In this document: piece by piece, positions 9,992 to 19,420 of the stretch
How the letters are laid out: every line of letters starts with the position of its first letter
How positions within the stretch are numbered: position 1 is the stretch's first letter
Assembly: GCF_000350225.1 (NCBI RefSeq)
Contig: NW_005178572.1
Location: 326,350-390,349, forward strand
Origin: Chondrus crispus
Lineage: Eukaryota > Rhodophyta > Florideophyceae > Gigartinales > Gigartinaceae
Length of the DNA stretch: 64,000 nucleotides
Reading direction: 5' to 3'
Translations under genes and position numbers: made by a program
Notes under the pieces: generated by a model
Database searches by the model: none
What the model was told of the DNA's origin: nothing
Seen by the model: the letters and a program-made list of their open reading frames with translations, nothing else

Positions 9992-12721
9992 CCATGCCAT
10001 CCGCGAAGTGAGAAGCTCTGCACACAGCCATTCGCCTTGGCTTCACATCTGTCGGCCATTCCGCGGTTGTATCACACACGGTATAAAGCGTTTACATTTT
10101 CTGTGACAGTGTGAGTATGAGTATCCCTTCCTCCAATCCGTTCCGACCCAACAACTCAACTGCCTGTCCCGTATCACCCTGTCGTTACCCATTCATCTCT
10201 CGAAGCACTTGCAATTGTGCGAAGAAGCGTGCTCGTACACGGCCGCTGAGATTTTCGCTCCCACCGCAACCATGCATTCTGCCCATGCGCATGACCGTGA
10301 AGGGCTGCGAAACGGTGGTTCTTTAGAAAGAGTCCTCTAGTGTGAAGATGTCCGACAATTCATCAAACATATTGCACACCGCGCGCTTCGCGACTGGAGT
10401 GCTTTGAATTCTCGAAGAGAACTGCGCTGCACTCCATTGCTACTTACCTCCTTGCTGTATGTACTCTAGAAGGCATGCTTGACGCTGATTGCCGTCAATC
10501 GCATGTATGTGAACTTCAGTGGAAGACAAGGTTGCTATTGATTTGCGTCAAGTGCGCCATACAGTATGTAATATCGAGGGTTCTGTCCGAAATGGTGCGC
10601 GTGCCTCACTGCGTTTCTTTGTTCTCTAAATCGTGATTCATCATGACCTGGAGAGGGCGTCCGCCCCCGCCTGTTACAATGTGGTTGGTTGCACTGTGCA
10701 CTGGCACTATCTCGTGTTCATGCATGGAAGATACTTATTGAAGGCTGAACGCACGACGCGCAAGAGTGAACAGAATGTGCTTGTCCCATTCGCGCCATAG
10801 GGGCGGTTGCCTGAGCCATAAAATGCAAATAATAATATTGAGGAAAGAAATGTGTACGCCAAAAAGGTTGCGATCCACATACGGTGGATGATCTTGCGTG
10901 TTTTAAAACGCACTAATACTGTATCTTGTCAAGAGGATGCAAAACATTATTGAGGGTGGAGATGGGTTATGAAAACCTTTGGCCCTCGTCGTGCTCGTCC
11001 CTTGAAGCACTGAACCTCGTAGCTTAGCTTTTAAGCTTTTATTCAAACAGGAATAAAGTCAGACGCTGCCCCCAAGTTCAAAGGAATAATGTTCCGGACG
11101 ACCAGCCCTTCGAAAACTTTACATAGTCCCGTGTTGATGTTTTCTGCAGCGTTAAATCCTGTCGCACAACATGCTTCTGTAAAATCCATGGAGATGACAA
11201 ACGCAACAAGAGGAAAGCAATATACGTCGCCCAGTTCGTTTCGAAGTCCAAAACGCTCAGCTTTCCTTCATAAAATGCGTTTGATATAACTTTTTGATGC
11301 AACACCGGCAGCAGTCTTACAGGAGGATATGAACAGAACTGAAAGTATAAACGGAAAAAAGAAAGGGACTTCTCCGCAAGTGGGTGCGGAGGTTTCTTCA
11401 GTGCTTTTCCATTTCCGTGAGGGCTTGTAACTTATTGCAGAGTGAGGATTCCTCAAACGCAGTTGATTAGAACCTCAAACTTACCAAGCACGGTCGCTCT
11501 ACTCCGAACTCATTATTTCCTTCATGTAATCTGAAGATTATAGCCTTGTGAATCAGAGCTCGGCACGCTTGAGGTTTCCCATGTTGTAGAGACTGATTGA
11601 TAGAAACCATGTGCACCCTTTTACCCTTTCGCTTCCCCAGACGTGACTCACTCGTCGAGGAGAGTTTACAGTTTCGTAAGTATGGTTACATTTAGAAGAA
11701 GCGATGTAATAGGGGCAGCCTGTACAATACTGCCAATTGTGAAATATTGTGCGGAGTCTTTGTTTGCGATGACTAATCCGTTAGGTGCGAGAAGCATTCG
11801 TGCATGATAAATATTTTATATGCCTTCAAGCAGGTCAAGTTACGAACAGTAACGCTTTTTCTGTTTGAAGCCCTCCGAAGACGGACTGTTTGTTTGTTTA
11901 ATAAACACCTTGAAATGCCATTCTCATGTTAATACAGTACTAACCGCTATGGCACCTGATGAAAGTGATTGATTTCCCGGTTCTAGGTTGGTGATACAAC
12001 TGTATCAGATGAACGAAGGGATGGCATATTGATACTTCTCCTGCACCTTCACCTTTTTGTCCCCGGGAAGGAGCAGACACCTTTAGTTATCCTTGTGTGC
12101 ACGTGCAAGGACTCTCTTGGGTCCTCACTAATAATCTGATCAATCAATGTGGATCGGGTGCCTCGTCGAATAATCTGGGGAGGGATTTGTTGTTATCAAT
12201 GAGTGGATGACTCCATGACGCCAAACTGGACAATGAATGGCATGGAAGAAAGTTCCAAGGCAAAATGGAGCGAACTGCTCATTGATCGCGAAGAGCAGTA
12301 CGGCACGTGTAGGATTGAAGGGTGATGATGACTGATTTCCGGGTGTCAGTTGAAATAATATTTTGTCCGGACAGAATAACTTTGGTAGACAGATCCACCA
12401 GTCCCTATCGATAGCCGCGAAACAGAACAACAGAACTTTCGGCTACTCCCAATGTAATGTTGAGTTGGATGGAAGGAAACGCCTATTAACTTGACAATCA
12501 GTCTTAGTGCCTGCGTGTAATTTCGTTTAAAGCAGCATTGCAGGCAGTAGTACGAATCGGAGGGAACGCAGTCTGTGTGGATATTGAAGATTTCAAAGCG
12601 CCCTGAATTACATTGTAGACATTTTCAAAAGTCACGGCGAAGTGAAGGAATAATACCTCTGAGATTGCGGTCCTTAAAGGAATGAAAGCCGAGCGTCTCG
12701 GCGAGAAAGTGATGGGGGAAA

Positions 12722-12742
12722 GGTGAAAGGTGAAAGGTGAAA
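12722..12742. repeat. (GGTGAAA)3 microsatellite-like repeat
   Basis: Three perfect 7-bp units in the region upstream of the KH-protein gene; no function evident. Confidence 0.6.
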
Positions 12743-13125
12743 GACACATTTTGCTTGTAGTTGCAACATGTGCGTGGGATTCATTCGATTCCATCCATTC
12801 GATTCCATACGCACCATCCAGGTACAGTCGGCCAAGTGCAATGCCACGGTTGACTCTTCGAAGCACTTAGGATCGACGTTCACCGCCCGGAAGTAGAGGC
12901 GCGAGGGAGGCTTTAGTGGGCAAGGCAGATCCGGGGAGCCCGGTGGCCTTCCCGAAGATATGACAAAATAATTCTAGAGATTATTAATCTTTTGAACCGC
13001 CGCGGTGGCAACTGTGAGTCGAAAACCCATTTTCACCGACAACCTGCAATTCTCAGCCGCCGCCATACAGGCCGAGAGAAGCAAGCGGCAAAGATCTTCA
13101 CCCTTCTCCGATCCACGGCTCGCAA

Positions 13126-14166
13126 ATGACAGCACCCGACGGTGAAGGTGACGCGCGGCGGGCGGGGCGGCGTCGGCGCTGGGACGCGCCAGCCGGCGAC
13201 GCAAACGCGAGCGCGTCTGGCTCTTCCGACGCGGCCGCGGCCGCGGCCGCGGCTGCGGCCAGTCTATCCGCACGCGTGGCCGGGGGATCCGGCAGCGAGG
13301 GTGGGGCGGGGCAAGGCACGGTGCGGGAGTTCGAGATCAACGATCACGCGGGGCGCCGTTTCGCGATGATGTCGGCCAACCTGAAGGCGGTGGAGTCGCG
13401 GACGGGGGTGGTGATCGTGTCCAAGGGGCGGTACTACCCGGCGGGGACATCTGCGCCGGCGGCGGCGTCGGACGCGGAGCGCAAGCTGTTTCTCAAAATC
13501 AAGGGGACGAGCGAGGCGGCCGTGACCGAGGCGCTGGGAATGCTGGAGGGGATCATGACGCAGCGAGGCGGCAGCGGCGGGCGAGGCGAGGTGGAGCGCG
13601 TGTGGTGCGACATGGACCCGGCGGGCGCGCGCGGCTTCGGCGTCATCGAGCGGTTGCGCGGGCCCGGGGATGAGTACGTGCGCTTTGTCGAGCGCGAGAG
13701 CGGCGCAAAGGTGACGCTGGGGGGGAGGGGCAGCGGGGACGAGGGGAGGGAAAACTTGCACTTTGCGATCCGGGCGCCTACTGTTGCGGCGCTGGGATAC
13801 GCAAAGGCGCTGGTGGTGTCGCTGGTGCGCACGGTGCAAGTAGGGTACAGGGAGTATGTGAGGGCGTGCGGGAGGGGGATAGCAAGGGGGAGGGGGAACG
13901 GGGGAATGGCGACGAGGAAGTGGTTGGCCAACGTGCCTCTGCAGCCGGTTGGGATTGGTGGGTATGGTGGGCGGGGTCAGGGGCGTGGCGGGGTGCACGG
14001 GTACGGGGGGATGATGTCTGCGGTGGGTCCCCCGGGCGGGCTTCCTCCGCCGCCGCCTCCACCTCCTTCTTCACCGCCACCGCCTCCCCCGCCGCCGCCT
14101 CCTCCTCCGTCACACCTACCGCCGCCGCCTCCGCCGCCTCCGCCGCCTCCTCCCCCGCCGGCGTAA
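13126..14166 (+). CDS. KHDC4: KHDC4/BLOM7-like KH-domain RNA-binding protein (putative splicing factor)
   Basis: 346 residues, single exon. The N-terminus has an RRRRWD motif (15-20) resembling the RSKWD of KHDC4. A low-complexity Ala stretch (36-45) follows. The first KH-like domain (about 66-145) begins EFEINDHAGRR and includes KGRYYPAG and ERKLFLKIKG, as in KHDC4 and DDX46. The second (about 157-245) contains ERLRGPGDEYVRFVERESGA and GGRGSG, matching the KHDC4 GPGxxYxxHIxxETGAKV / GxGSG core. A Gly/Arg-rich segment (245-295) and a nearly pure polyproline tail (about 303-345) end the protein. KHDC4 is a nuclear pre-mRNA splicing cofactor; the polyproline tail could bind WW or GYF domains (inference). 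The GC-rich sequence leaves long open shadow frames on both strands, which I did not call. Confidence 0.85.
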   Translation: MTAPDGEGDARRAGRRRRWDAPAGDANASASGSSDAAAAAAAAAASLSARVAGGSGSEGGAGQGTVREFEINDHAGRRFAMMSANLKAVESRTGVVIVSKGRYYPAGTSAPAAASDAERKLFLKIKGTSEAAVTEALGMLEGIMTQRGGSGGRGEVERVWCDMDPAGARGFGVIERLRGPGDEYVRFVERESGAKVTLGGRGSGDEGRENLHFAIRAPTVAALGYAKALVVSLVRTVQVGYREYVRACGRGIARGRGNGGMATRKWLANVPLQPVGIGGYGGRGQGRGGVHGYGGMMSAVGPPGGLPPPPPPPPSSPPPPPPPPPPPPSHLPPPPPPPPPPPPPPA

Positions 14167-14544
14167 GGGTGAGATGGACGGTAGCCAGGGCGCGGGGTAG
14201 CCAGGAACGAGAGGGCGCGAATGGTGTGCGTAGAGAGCGGAAGCAGTAATCCAACGAGCGGCAAATTTGCACTGGCGCGTTTGCACTCTGTGCTGCGAGT
14301 GGTCCACGCGAGCTGCACCTCCCCTTATTGGCCCTGTGAGGCGGCGCTTTCATCGCAGACATGTCCCACCTCTGTCCCTCCCCACCCACTGCTTCACGTC
14401 CTCCTCAGCACATGGAATACACGCCCTTCTCGTCTCACACCTTCCTCCCCCTACTCACTCTTCCTTCCCGCTGCTCCCGCTGCTCCCGCTTCTCCCACTC
14501 CCCCTTCCAGCCTCTACCCCCCTCCCACCATCCCCTCCTCCGCA
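14167..14544. promoter_or_regulatory. Intergenic promoter/5' leader of the malate dehydrogenase gene
   Basis: 378 bp. The last 150 bp (about 14390-14540) are strongly pyrimidine-rich on the coding strand, typical of a 5' leader. The dehydrogenase frame is also open upstream to 14221, but that sequence is Pro/Ser-rich and unlike the enzyme. An out-of-frame ATG lies at 14412. Confidence 0.4.
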
Positions 14545-15528
14545 ATGACAGTTTCCCCAATTACCGTCTGCGTTACCGGAGCCGCCGGCCAAATCTCTTA
14601 CAGCCTGCTCTCTATGCTCGCGGCAGGCAGCGTGTTCGGTCCAGAACAACCGGTCACGCTGCACCTGCTCGAAATTCCGCCGGCCCTCCCCGCCCTCGCC
14701 GGCGTCGTCATGGAGCTGCTGGACGGCGCCTTCCCGCTTCTGCACTCAGTCACGCAAACGGCAGACCCGTCGGTCGCCTTCGCTGACGCCGACATCGCCG
14801 TGCTCGTCGGCGCTTTCCCCCGCCGCGCCGGCATGGAGCGCAAGGACCTTCTCGAGAAGAACCTGCCCATCTTCGAGCGCCAGGCACACGCGCTCAACGA
14901 GCACGCCTCCAAGCACGTCAAGGTCGTCGTCGTTGGCAACCCTGCAAACACCAACGCCATGGTCCTCGCCGCCTTCGCGCCGGACATCCCGCGCGCAAAC
15001 ATCTCCGCCCTCACCCGCCTCGACCACAACCGCACCATGGCCCAGGTCGCCGCACGCCTTGACGTCCCGGTCCAGAGCGTCGCCGGCGTCTGCATTTGGG
15101 GCAACCACTCGTCAACGCAGTATCCTGACATCACGCGCGCCACGGTGGACAACGTGCCCGTTTTTGACAAGCTGGGTGGCTTCGAGATCGTCGCCAGAGA
15201 TTTCATTCCGACGATTCAGAAAAGGGGCGCCGCCGTTATCAAGGCCCGCGGCTTCTCCTCGGCTCTGTCCGCGGCCAGAGCCATTGCGAACCACTTGCGC
15301 TCGTGGGTGTGCGGCGACGAACACATCGTCAGCATGGCTGTGCCTTCGGACGGGTCGTATGGGATTAAGGAGGGCGTCTTCTTTTCGTTTCCGGTGCGAT
15401 GCATGGGTGACGGCGTCGTGGAGATTGTTAAGGGCATTGAGATTGACGAATTTTCGAAGAGGTACATCGATGCCACGGCCGAGGAGTTGTACGCGGAGAG
15501 GGAGGAAGCGCTTGCGCTGCTCGAATGA
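14545..15528 (+). CDS. NAD-dependent malate dehydrogenase, cytosolic type
   Basis: 327 residues from the ATG at 14545, the usual length for cytosolic MDH (327-333). The Rossmann glycine motif TGAAGQI is at 11-17. The acidic residue that binds adenosine ribose is Glu43 (LLEIPPA), consistent with NAD. Substrate arginines lie in [13 protein letters not shown] (about 93-103), NPANTNA is at 132-138, LTRLDHNR (Asp160, Arg163) and [12 protein letters not shown] (catalytic His188) follow. It interconverts malate and oxaloacetate. An upstream in-frame extension of 108 codons is possible; it is Pro/Ser-rich and could be a targeting peptide, but its composition fits untranslated leader better, so I chose 14545. 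Confidence 0.93.
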   Translation: MTVSPITVCVTGAAGQISYSLLSMLAAGSVFGPEQPVTLHLLEIPPALPALAGVVMELLDGAFPLLHSVTQTADPSVAFADADIAVLVGAFPRRAGMERKDLLEKNLPIFERQAHALNEHASKHVKVVVVGNPANTNAMVLAAFAPDIPRANISALTRLDHNRTMAQVAARLDVPVQSVAGVCIWGNHSSTQYPDITRATVDNVPVFDKLGGFEIVARDFIPTIQKRGAAVIKARGFSSALSAARAIANHLRSWVCGDEHIVSMAVPSDGSYGIKEGVFFSFPVRCMGDGVVEIVKGIEIDEFSKRYIDATAEELYAEREEALALLE

Positions 15529-15881
15529 GAACACGCTCGCCATCGCCTGCAGCCGAGGCTCTAGCACCACAGTTTATTGTTGCGCATGTAGTAAGAGCTG
15601 GGCGACCAGGCGGTGCGCGAGGTGAGTTGTTACGGCTAGCGGACGTTTATGTAGTTTGTTGGACAGTGACTTTTTGATCAGGTGGACATGTGTGGGGCCG
15701 CTTTGTACTGGCGCTGGTGGCCTATTTTTCTTCGTGACAACATGCTTAAGTTGATAAATACACGACTATGAACATGATTATGGTGAATGCAAGGTGACGG
15801 GAAATTCATTCCGCAGTGCGATTCAACAGACTCGTCGTTTTTACCAAAATGTGAGAAAAGCAAAATCCACACGCCTATCTC
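15529..15881. other. Convergent intergenic spacer
   Basis: 353 bp between the tail-to-tail malate dehydrogenase and NDUFA6-like genes. It presumably holds both 3' ends; no structured element seen. Confidence 0.5.
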
Positions 15882-16577
15882 CTACATAATAGTACATGAC
15901 GACGACTGCGCCTTGGCATTCCTCTCCAATTGATCATGCGTGAAGAGCTTATTGTCAACGGCGAAAGCGTTGAACTTGAGGTCCTCCTCCTCCTTCCACC
16001 TGAGATACTGCCCCCAGGATTGCACCTCCTGCGGCACTAGTCCCCTCGTTTTCCAAGCTCTCAGCGTCTCCAACCTCTTCTCTTCAGCGCCGCCGGTCTG
16101 CTCCGCCGCTCTCCTCGACGCCTCCTCCCTAATCATCTTGTCCATATACGCATGGATATGCCCATACACGTGATGCCTACTCTTCCACTGCTCGCGAATT
16201 TCGCGCAGCTCCTGCCTCCCCTTGAACACGAGCATGTCGACGATCTTGGGATCGGTGACCTCGTGGTGGCGCTCGAACAAGTCGCGGATGCACGCGTACA
16301 AGAACGCCTTGTCCTCGATGATGGTGAAGTTGACACGCATGGCGGGCACGTCGCGCAGCGCCGTGCGGTAGACGGCCACGGCCTTCGCGGACGCCTCCTC
16401 CAGCGAGGCCGAGAGGGCGGTCGAGTCGGCGCCGCTGCCGCCTGTGTCCGTGTACATGCCGGTGTCCACGCGGGCGCCCGCGATCGGCATCCGCGTGCGC
16501 ACCGCCGCGGCGCCGGCGCCACTGCTCAGTGCGCGCGAGACGAGCGAGGGGGCTACGGTCGGGACGCGCGACGCCAT
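15882..16577 (-). CDS. NDUFA6: Mitochondrial complex I LYR subunit NDUFA6/B14-like, with long C-terminal extension
   Basis: 231 residues from the ATG at 16577. Residues 1-30 (MASRVPTVAPSLVSRALSSG) look like a mitochondrial presequence. The core (about 66-145) has the LYR-family pattern AVYRTALRDVPAMRVNF, then RDLFERHHEVTDPKIVDMLV, FKGRQELREIREQWKSRHHV, closely matching NDUFA6. In complex I this subunit binds acyl-carrier protein at the matrix arm. About 85 further residues follow, rich in Glu/Arg/Lys and including WGQYLRWKEEEDLKFNAF; typical plant and animal NDUFA6 proteins (about 130 residues) lack them. The last four residues are CTIM, a CaaX-like end. The frame extends 50 codons upstream to 16727, but that part is Pro-rich, so I prefer 16577. 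It is divergent from DAD1. Confidence 0.85.
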   Translation of the reverse strand: MASRVPTVAPSLVSRALSSGAGAAAVRTRMPIAGARVDTGMYTDTGGSGADSTALSASLEEASAKAVAVYRTALRDVPAMRVNFTIIEDKAFLYACIRDLFERHHEVTDPKIVDMLVFKGRQELREIREQWKSRHHVYGHIHAYMDKMIREEASRRAAEQTGGAEEKRLETLRAWKTRGLVPQEVQSWGQYLRWKEEEDLKFNAFAVDNKLFTHDQLERNAKAQSSSCTIM

Positions 16578-16975
16578 CGTGAACAAGGGCGCGGTGGGGA
16601 GCGGAGAGGCGGGGAGCGGAGAGGCAGGGAGACGGGGCGGTGAGGGTACGGGGGATATTGGTACGGGGGGATGTCGATGGGCGAGATTGGCTGGTGCACG
16701 ACTGCTGCCGATGGTCCACTCGTGCATTACAGTCCCAATTCTGGGGCGTTGTATTCGGTGTTTTCATTGGCTACTTTCATCCATTCAGGAGAGGACAAGC
16801 GTGCACTTACAGAGGGGGTTTTCGATTGCGCGTCGATCGACTCGGCGCGCTGTCTTGTGTTGCTGGTTGTGGCAATAGTCCCGCGGTCATCCCCGACGGC
16901 TCGTACCTTTCTCAAGCAACCCGACGCCCGGGGAAACGCACAGAATCGCCGGCCACGCCAAAGAAGACGACAACC
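16578..16975. promoter_or_regulatory. Shared divergent promoter region, NDUFA6-like / DAD1
   Basis: 398 bp separate the two divergent start codons and must contain both promoters. I see no clear TATA box. Confidence 0.45.
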
Positions 16976-17359
16976 ATGTCGTCCCCGTCCCCCCTGCACA
17001 CGCAGACCCAATCGAGCAGTGGCTCGATCGTCCACGACGTCTTCCACGCCTACCGTCTCAACGTTCCCGCCTCCCTGCAAGTCATCGACGCCTTCCTTTG
17101 CTACGTCCTTGCCACGGGCATCATCCAGTTGATCTACGCCATGTCCGTGGGTTCGTTCCCGTTCAACTCCTTCCTGGCGGGCTTCCTCTCCTGCGTCGGC
17201 GTCTTCGTGCTCACCGTGTCGCTGCGCATGCAGCTCTCCGAGCGCAACCTCAAGGACCCCAACAACCGCTGGCAGGGCTTGTCCAAGAAGAGAGCCGTCG
17301 CCGACTGGCTCTTTTGTAACTTTATTCTGCACATGGCCGTCCTCAATTTTCTCGGCTAG
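16976..17359 (+). CDS. DAD1: Oligosaccharyltransferase subunit DAD1/OST2
   Basis: 127 residues, single exon. The core is diagnostic: VIDAFLCYVLATGIIQLIYA, GSFPFNSFLAGFLSCVG, FVLTVSLRMQL, then KKRAVADWLFCNFILHMAVL and the C-terminal NFLG (animal DAD1 ends NFVG). Three hydrophobic segments are present. DAD1 is a small ER-membrane subunit of the complex that transfers the lipid-linked oligosaccharide onto Asn of nascent proteins. The N-terminus is slightly longer than in animals (Ser/Gln-rich). The ATG at 16976 directly precedes the conserved part; the frame is open further upstream without similarity. It is convergent with ALG14, with only 52 bp between the stops. Confidence 0.95.
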   Translation: MSSPSPLHTQTQSSSGSIVHDVFHAYRLNVPASLQVIDAFLCYVLATGIIQLIYAMSVGSFPFNSFLAGFLSCVGVFVLTVSLRMQLSERNLKDPNNRWQGLSKKRAVADWLFCNFILHMAVLNFLG

Positions 17360-17411
17360 CTCTTTACCTCTTGTACGCTTTCCCAATCCAATAAACTCCA
17401 CCGCGCACCGC

Positions 17412-18080
17412 CTAACTCAACCTCCCATACCAGAGCGCCCTCGGATACCTCTCCCGAAGCTGCTCCCACTGCACGACGAACCGATCCGCCACCCAGTACA
17501 CCACCTTCCCGGTCAAGCTCAGCGTGTTCACCCTTGCCAAACTCTCCACATAAATCACAGCGCACCTCTCCCCCCACAGGCACCATCTCGCCCCCACCAC
17601 CGCCGCAGCCACTCCCCCCAACGCTGGCCCGTTGCTCACGACCACATGCGGCCTGGTCTCCCCCACGACCTTCCACACGGCGGCCAAGCTGCGCAAACAC
17701 GTCCACACGGACGAGAGCACTGCCTGCCCCACGCGCCGCGGCCGCGGCACCAGCACCGGCAAGAACGGCGTCCCCTTCAGCGACGGCTGCTTGTCATGGA
17801 ACGCATGCGCGCGCGTGAGAGACGCCCCGTCGCAGGGCGTGCAGAGGTAGAGAGGCTGCGGCGGCGGGTTCAAGTACGGGAGCGCCGTCCCCAGTAGCGA
17901 CAGAAGCTCGGCAGTGTGCCCGCCAGAGCCCAGGACGCAGAGGATGCGCCCGCGGATGGGGAGGTCGCTGATAAGCGGCACTGGCGGTAGACGATGCGTG
18001 AGGAGCCAGTAGAGACGGTAGAGAATGCGGAGCAAGGGGAGCAAGGGGAGCAAGAGGAGAACGAAGACAATCGGGGGCAT
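17412..18080 (-). CDS. ALG14: UDP-N-acetylglucosamine transferase subunit ALG14
   Basis: 222 residues, the usual size. An N-terminal membrane anchor (about 3-28, Leu-rich) is followed by the nucleotide-sugar glycosyltransferase start GSGGHTAELLSLL (51-63), VPRPRRVGQ, VVVSNGPALGG, IYVESLARVNTLSLTGK and the C-terminal ADRFVVQWEQLRERYP. ALG14 anchors catalytic ALG13 on the cytosolic face of the ER and together they add the second GlcNAc of the dolichol-linked glycan. No ALG13 gene is in the window. Its convergent neighbour DAD1 acts later in the same pathway. Confidence 0.95.
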   Translation of the reverse strand: MPPIVFVLLLLPLLPLLRILYRLYWLLTHRLPPVPLISDLPIRGRILCVLGSGGHTAELLSLLGTALPYLNPPPQPLYLCTPCDGASLTRAHAFHDKQPSLKGTPFLPVLVPRPRRVGQAVLSSVWTCLRSLAAVWKVVGETRPHVVVSNGPALGGVAAAVVGARWCLWGERCAVIYVESLARVNTLSLTGKVVYWVADRFVVQWEQLRERYPRALWYGRLS

Positions 18081-18388
18081 TGTCGGAGAGAGACCGCTTG
18101 GTCCCGCCGATGATCGAAGCCGTGAAGGAAATTGATATAAATACAGCTTACAGTAACAACATCAACATCAGGCGGATCATGAAGACTTCAAAGTGCTCGC
18201 CTCTGTGTCGCTACTTCGCAACCTCTTTCCATGAGGATGCAATGAGGACCGACTTTGGTGCGTGCAGGACAGAATAGCATGGGAATAGTTACATCAGCGC
18301 ATGGTGCGCTCTTTTAAAGCGCTCGAAAGCAAACGGCAGTCTAGCCTGTCCACAACCTTAATGACGATCACACCATCGCACCTCACAA
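18081..18388. other. Intergenic spacer
   Basis: 307 bp between the ALG14 start and the end of the DJ-1-like gene (both minus strand). A TATAAAT sequence (about 18137) is oriented away from ALG14 and serves no gene I can identify. Confidence 0.45.
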
Positions 18389-19045
18389 CTAACGCGGCGC
18401 CAGCATCTCGCCTGCAAGCTTATCGGCCATAGCCTTGTCGTACAGTGCCTCGACAATCTCCAAACTCCACTTGAGCGCCGTCCCAGGCCCCGTAGCCGTG
18501 ATCAACTGGCCATCCCTGACGACGTCCCCCTCGGCCACGTTGGGAATCTTGTCTCTAAACGCGGGCGCAGGATAACAAGTCGCATTCTTCCCGTCCAGCA
18601 CGCCCTGTCCCGCCAACACCACGGCCGGGGCGGCACAGATGGCGCCTACGACCTTCCCGTTGTCACGCGTGTGCGTGACGAGCTTGGCCAAGTGCGCCGA
18701 GTCGGCGAGGCGCTGTGCGCCCGGCATGCCACCCGGCAGCGCGACGGCGTCGAAGGGAGGCGACAGAGAGGAGACGGTGTGGTCGGCCTGGAAGACCATG
18801 CCTCGCGACATGGTCACCGACACGGACGGCTCGACGGAGGCGAGCGTCACGTCGGCGCCGGCGCGGCGGAGAGTGTCGACCACGCATGCCGTCTCGATCT
18901 CCTCCGACCCGTTGCCAATCGCGACAAGGACGCGCCGCGCGGGGGTCGACATACTGATGCGGCTCGAGCGGCGTGCGGTGACGGAGCGTGGCAGGTGCGA
19001 GGAAGGGTAGAAGAGGGGTGGAGGGGCGGCGAAGGCGGGAGACAT
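18389..19045 (-). CDS. DJ-1/PfpI superfamily protein (PARK7/YajL-like)
   Basis: 218 residues from the first ATG. The conserved domain starts right after a second in-frame ATG at 18952 (residue 32), from which it would be 187 residues, the normal DJ-1 length. Seen: RVLVAIGNGSEEIE (Glu51 equals DJ-1 Glu18), ALPGGMPGA, VVGAICAAPAVVLA with the nucleophilic-elbow Cys137, FRDKIP and ATGPGTALKWSLEIVEAL. The His of the DJ-1 motif is replaced (CYPAPAF), closer to bacterial YajL. The family protects against oxidative damage; glyoxalase or deglycase roles are debated. Residues 1-31 are Pro/Ser/Arg-rich and could be an organelle transit peptide (inference), giving two possible products. Confidence 0.92.
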   Translation of the reverse strand: MSPAFAAPPPLFYPSSHLPRSVTARRSSRISMSTPARRVLVAIGNGSEEIETACVVDTLRRAGADVTLASVEPSVSVTMSRGMVFQADHTVSSLSPPFDAVALPGGMPGAQRLADSAHLAKLVTHTRDNGKVVGAICAAPAVVLAGQGVLDGKNATCYPAPAFRDKIPNVAEGDVVRDGQLITATGPGTALKWSLEIVEALYDKAMADKLAGEMLAPR

Positions 19046-19420
19046 AGAGAGTCGAGATTGGGTCGTTGCGGAGATGGGTCAACACACGCATTCCGTTGAC
19101 GGTTTCGTTCAAGCATGATGGAAGGAATCTCGTTTGATCCACCTGAACCGGACTTCCCCAGTCCAATTGGATCCGGGATCCAAAACGAATGTCGGGTGAC
19201 GTGCGGGTCGGTGGTTGGCTGTATCTACTTTTTTGTGACACGTTGGCGGCACGAGATCGCCTGAGATTTGTGTTTGAGGCTCTGATGCTCCACTTCAGTG
19301 TTACTCTTTTAACGCTCCACTTCAATGCTCCACTTCAATGCTCTACTTAAACGCCCCTCTTCTGCGATCCCCCACTTTGAGGCAAGTCCAATTCTCAACT
19401 AACCCCTTCGTCCCGTCTTC
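19046..19420. promoter_or_regulatory. Divergent promoter region, DJ-1-like / DUF711
   Basis: 375 bp between two divergent starts. It contains a degenerate tandem repeat (19284-19347) beside the DUF711 start. No clear TATA box. Confidence 0.4.
19284..19347. repeat. Degenerate tandem repeat of GCTCCACTTCAAT
   Basis: Four imperfect copies of a roughly 13-bp unit, the middle two perfect, ending about 75 bp upstream of the DUF711 ATG. It could be promoter-associated or simple slippage. Confidence 0.6.

Larger units (their letters stand above)
6425..13125. other. Gene desert, 6.7 kb
   Basis: No open frame here shows recognisable domains. A small frame at 7183-7431 (82 codons, ATG start) looks weakly protein-like but matches nothing I know. 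Seen: an interrupted poly-T tract (7075-7105), a GC-rich CpG-dense block (about 8600-9110), near-palindrome 7652-7668, palindrome 9974-9991 and a short (GGTGAAA)3 repeat (12722-12742). The region may contain decayed transposons, but I cannot assign any from sequence alone. Confidence 0.5.

Noticed and set aside
13264-14389. Long minus-strand open frames opposite the KH-protein gene
   Set aside because: They are shadows of GC-rich and polyproline codons with low-complexity Arg/Pro translations.
14221-14544. 108-codon N-terminal extension of malate dehydrogenase
   Set aside because: Pro/Ser-rich with no family similarity. The enzyme begins normally at 14545, and a pyrimidine-rich leader explains the open frame.
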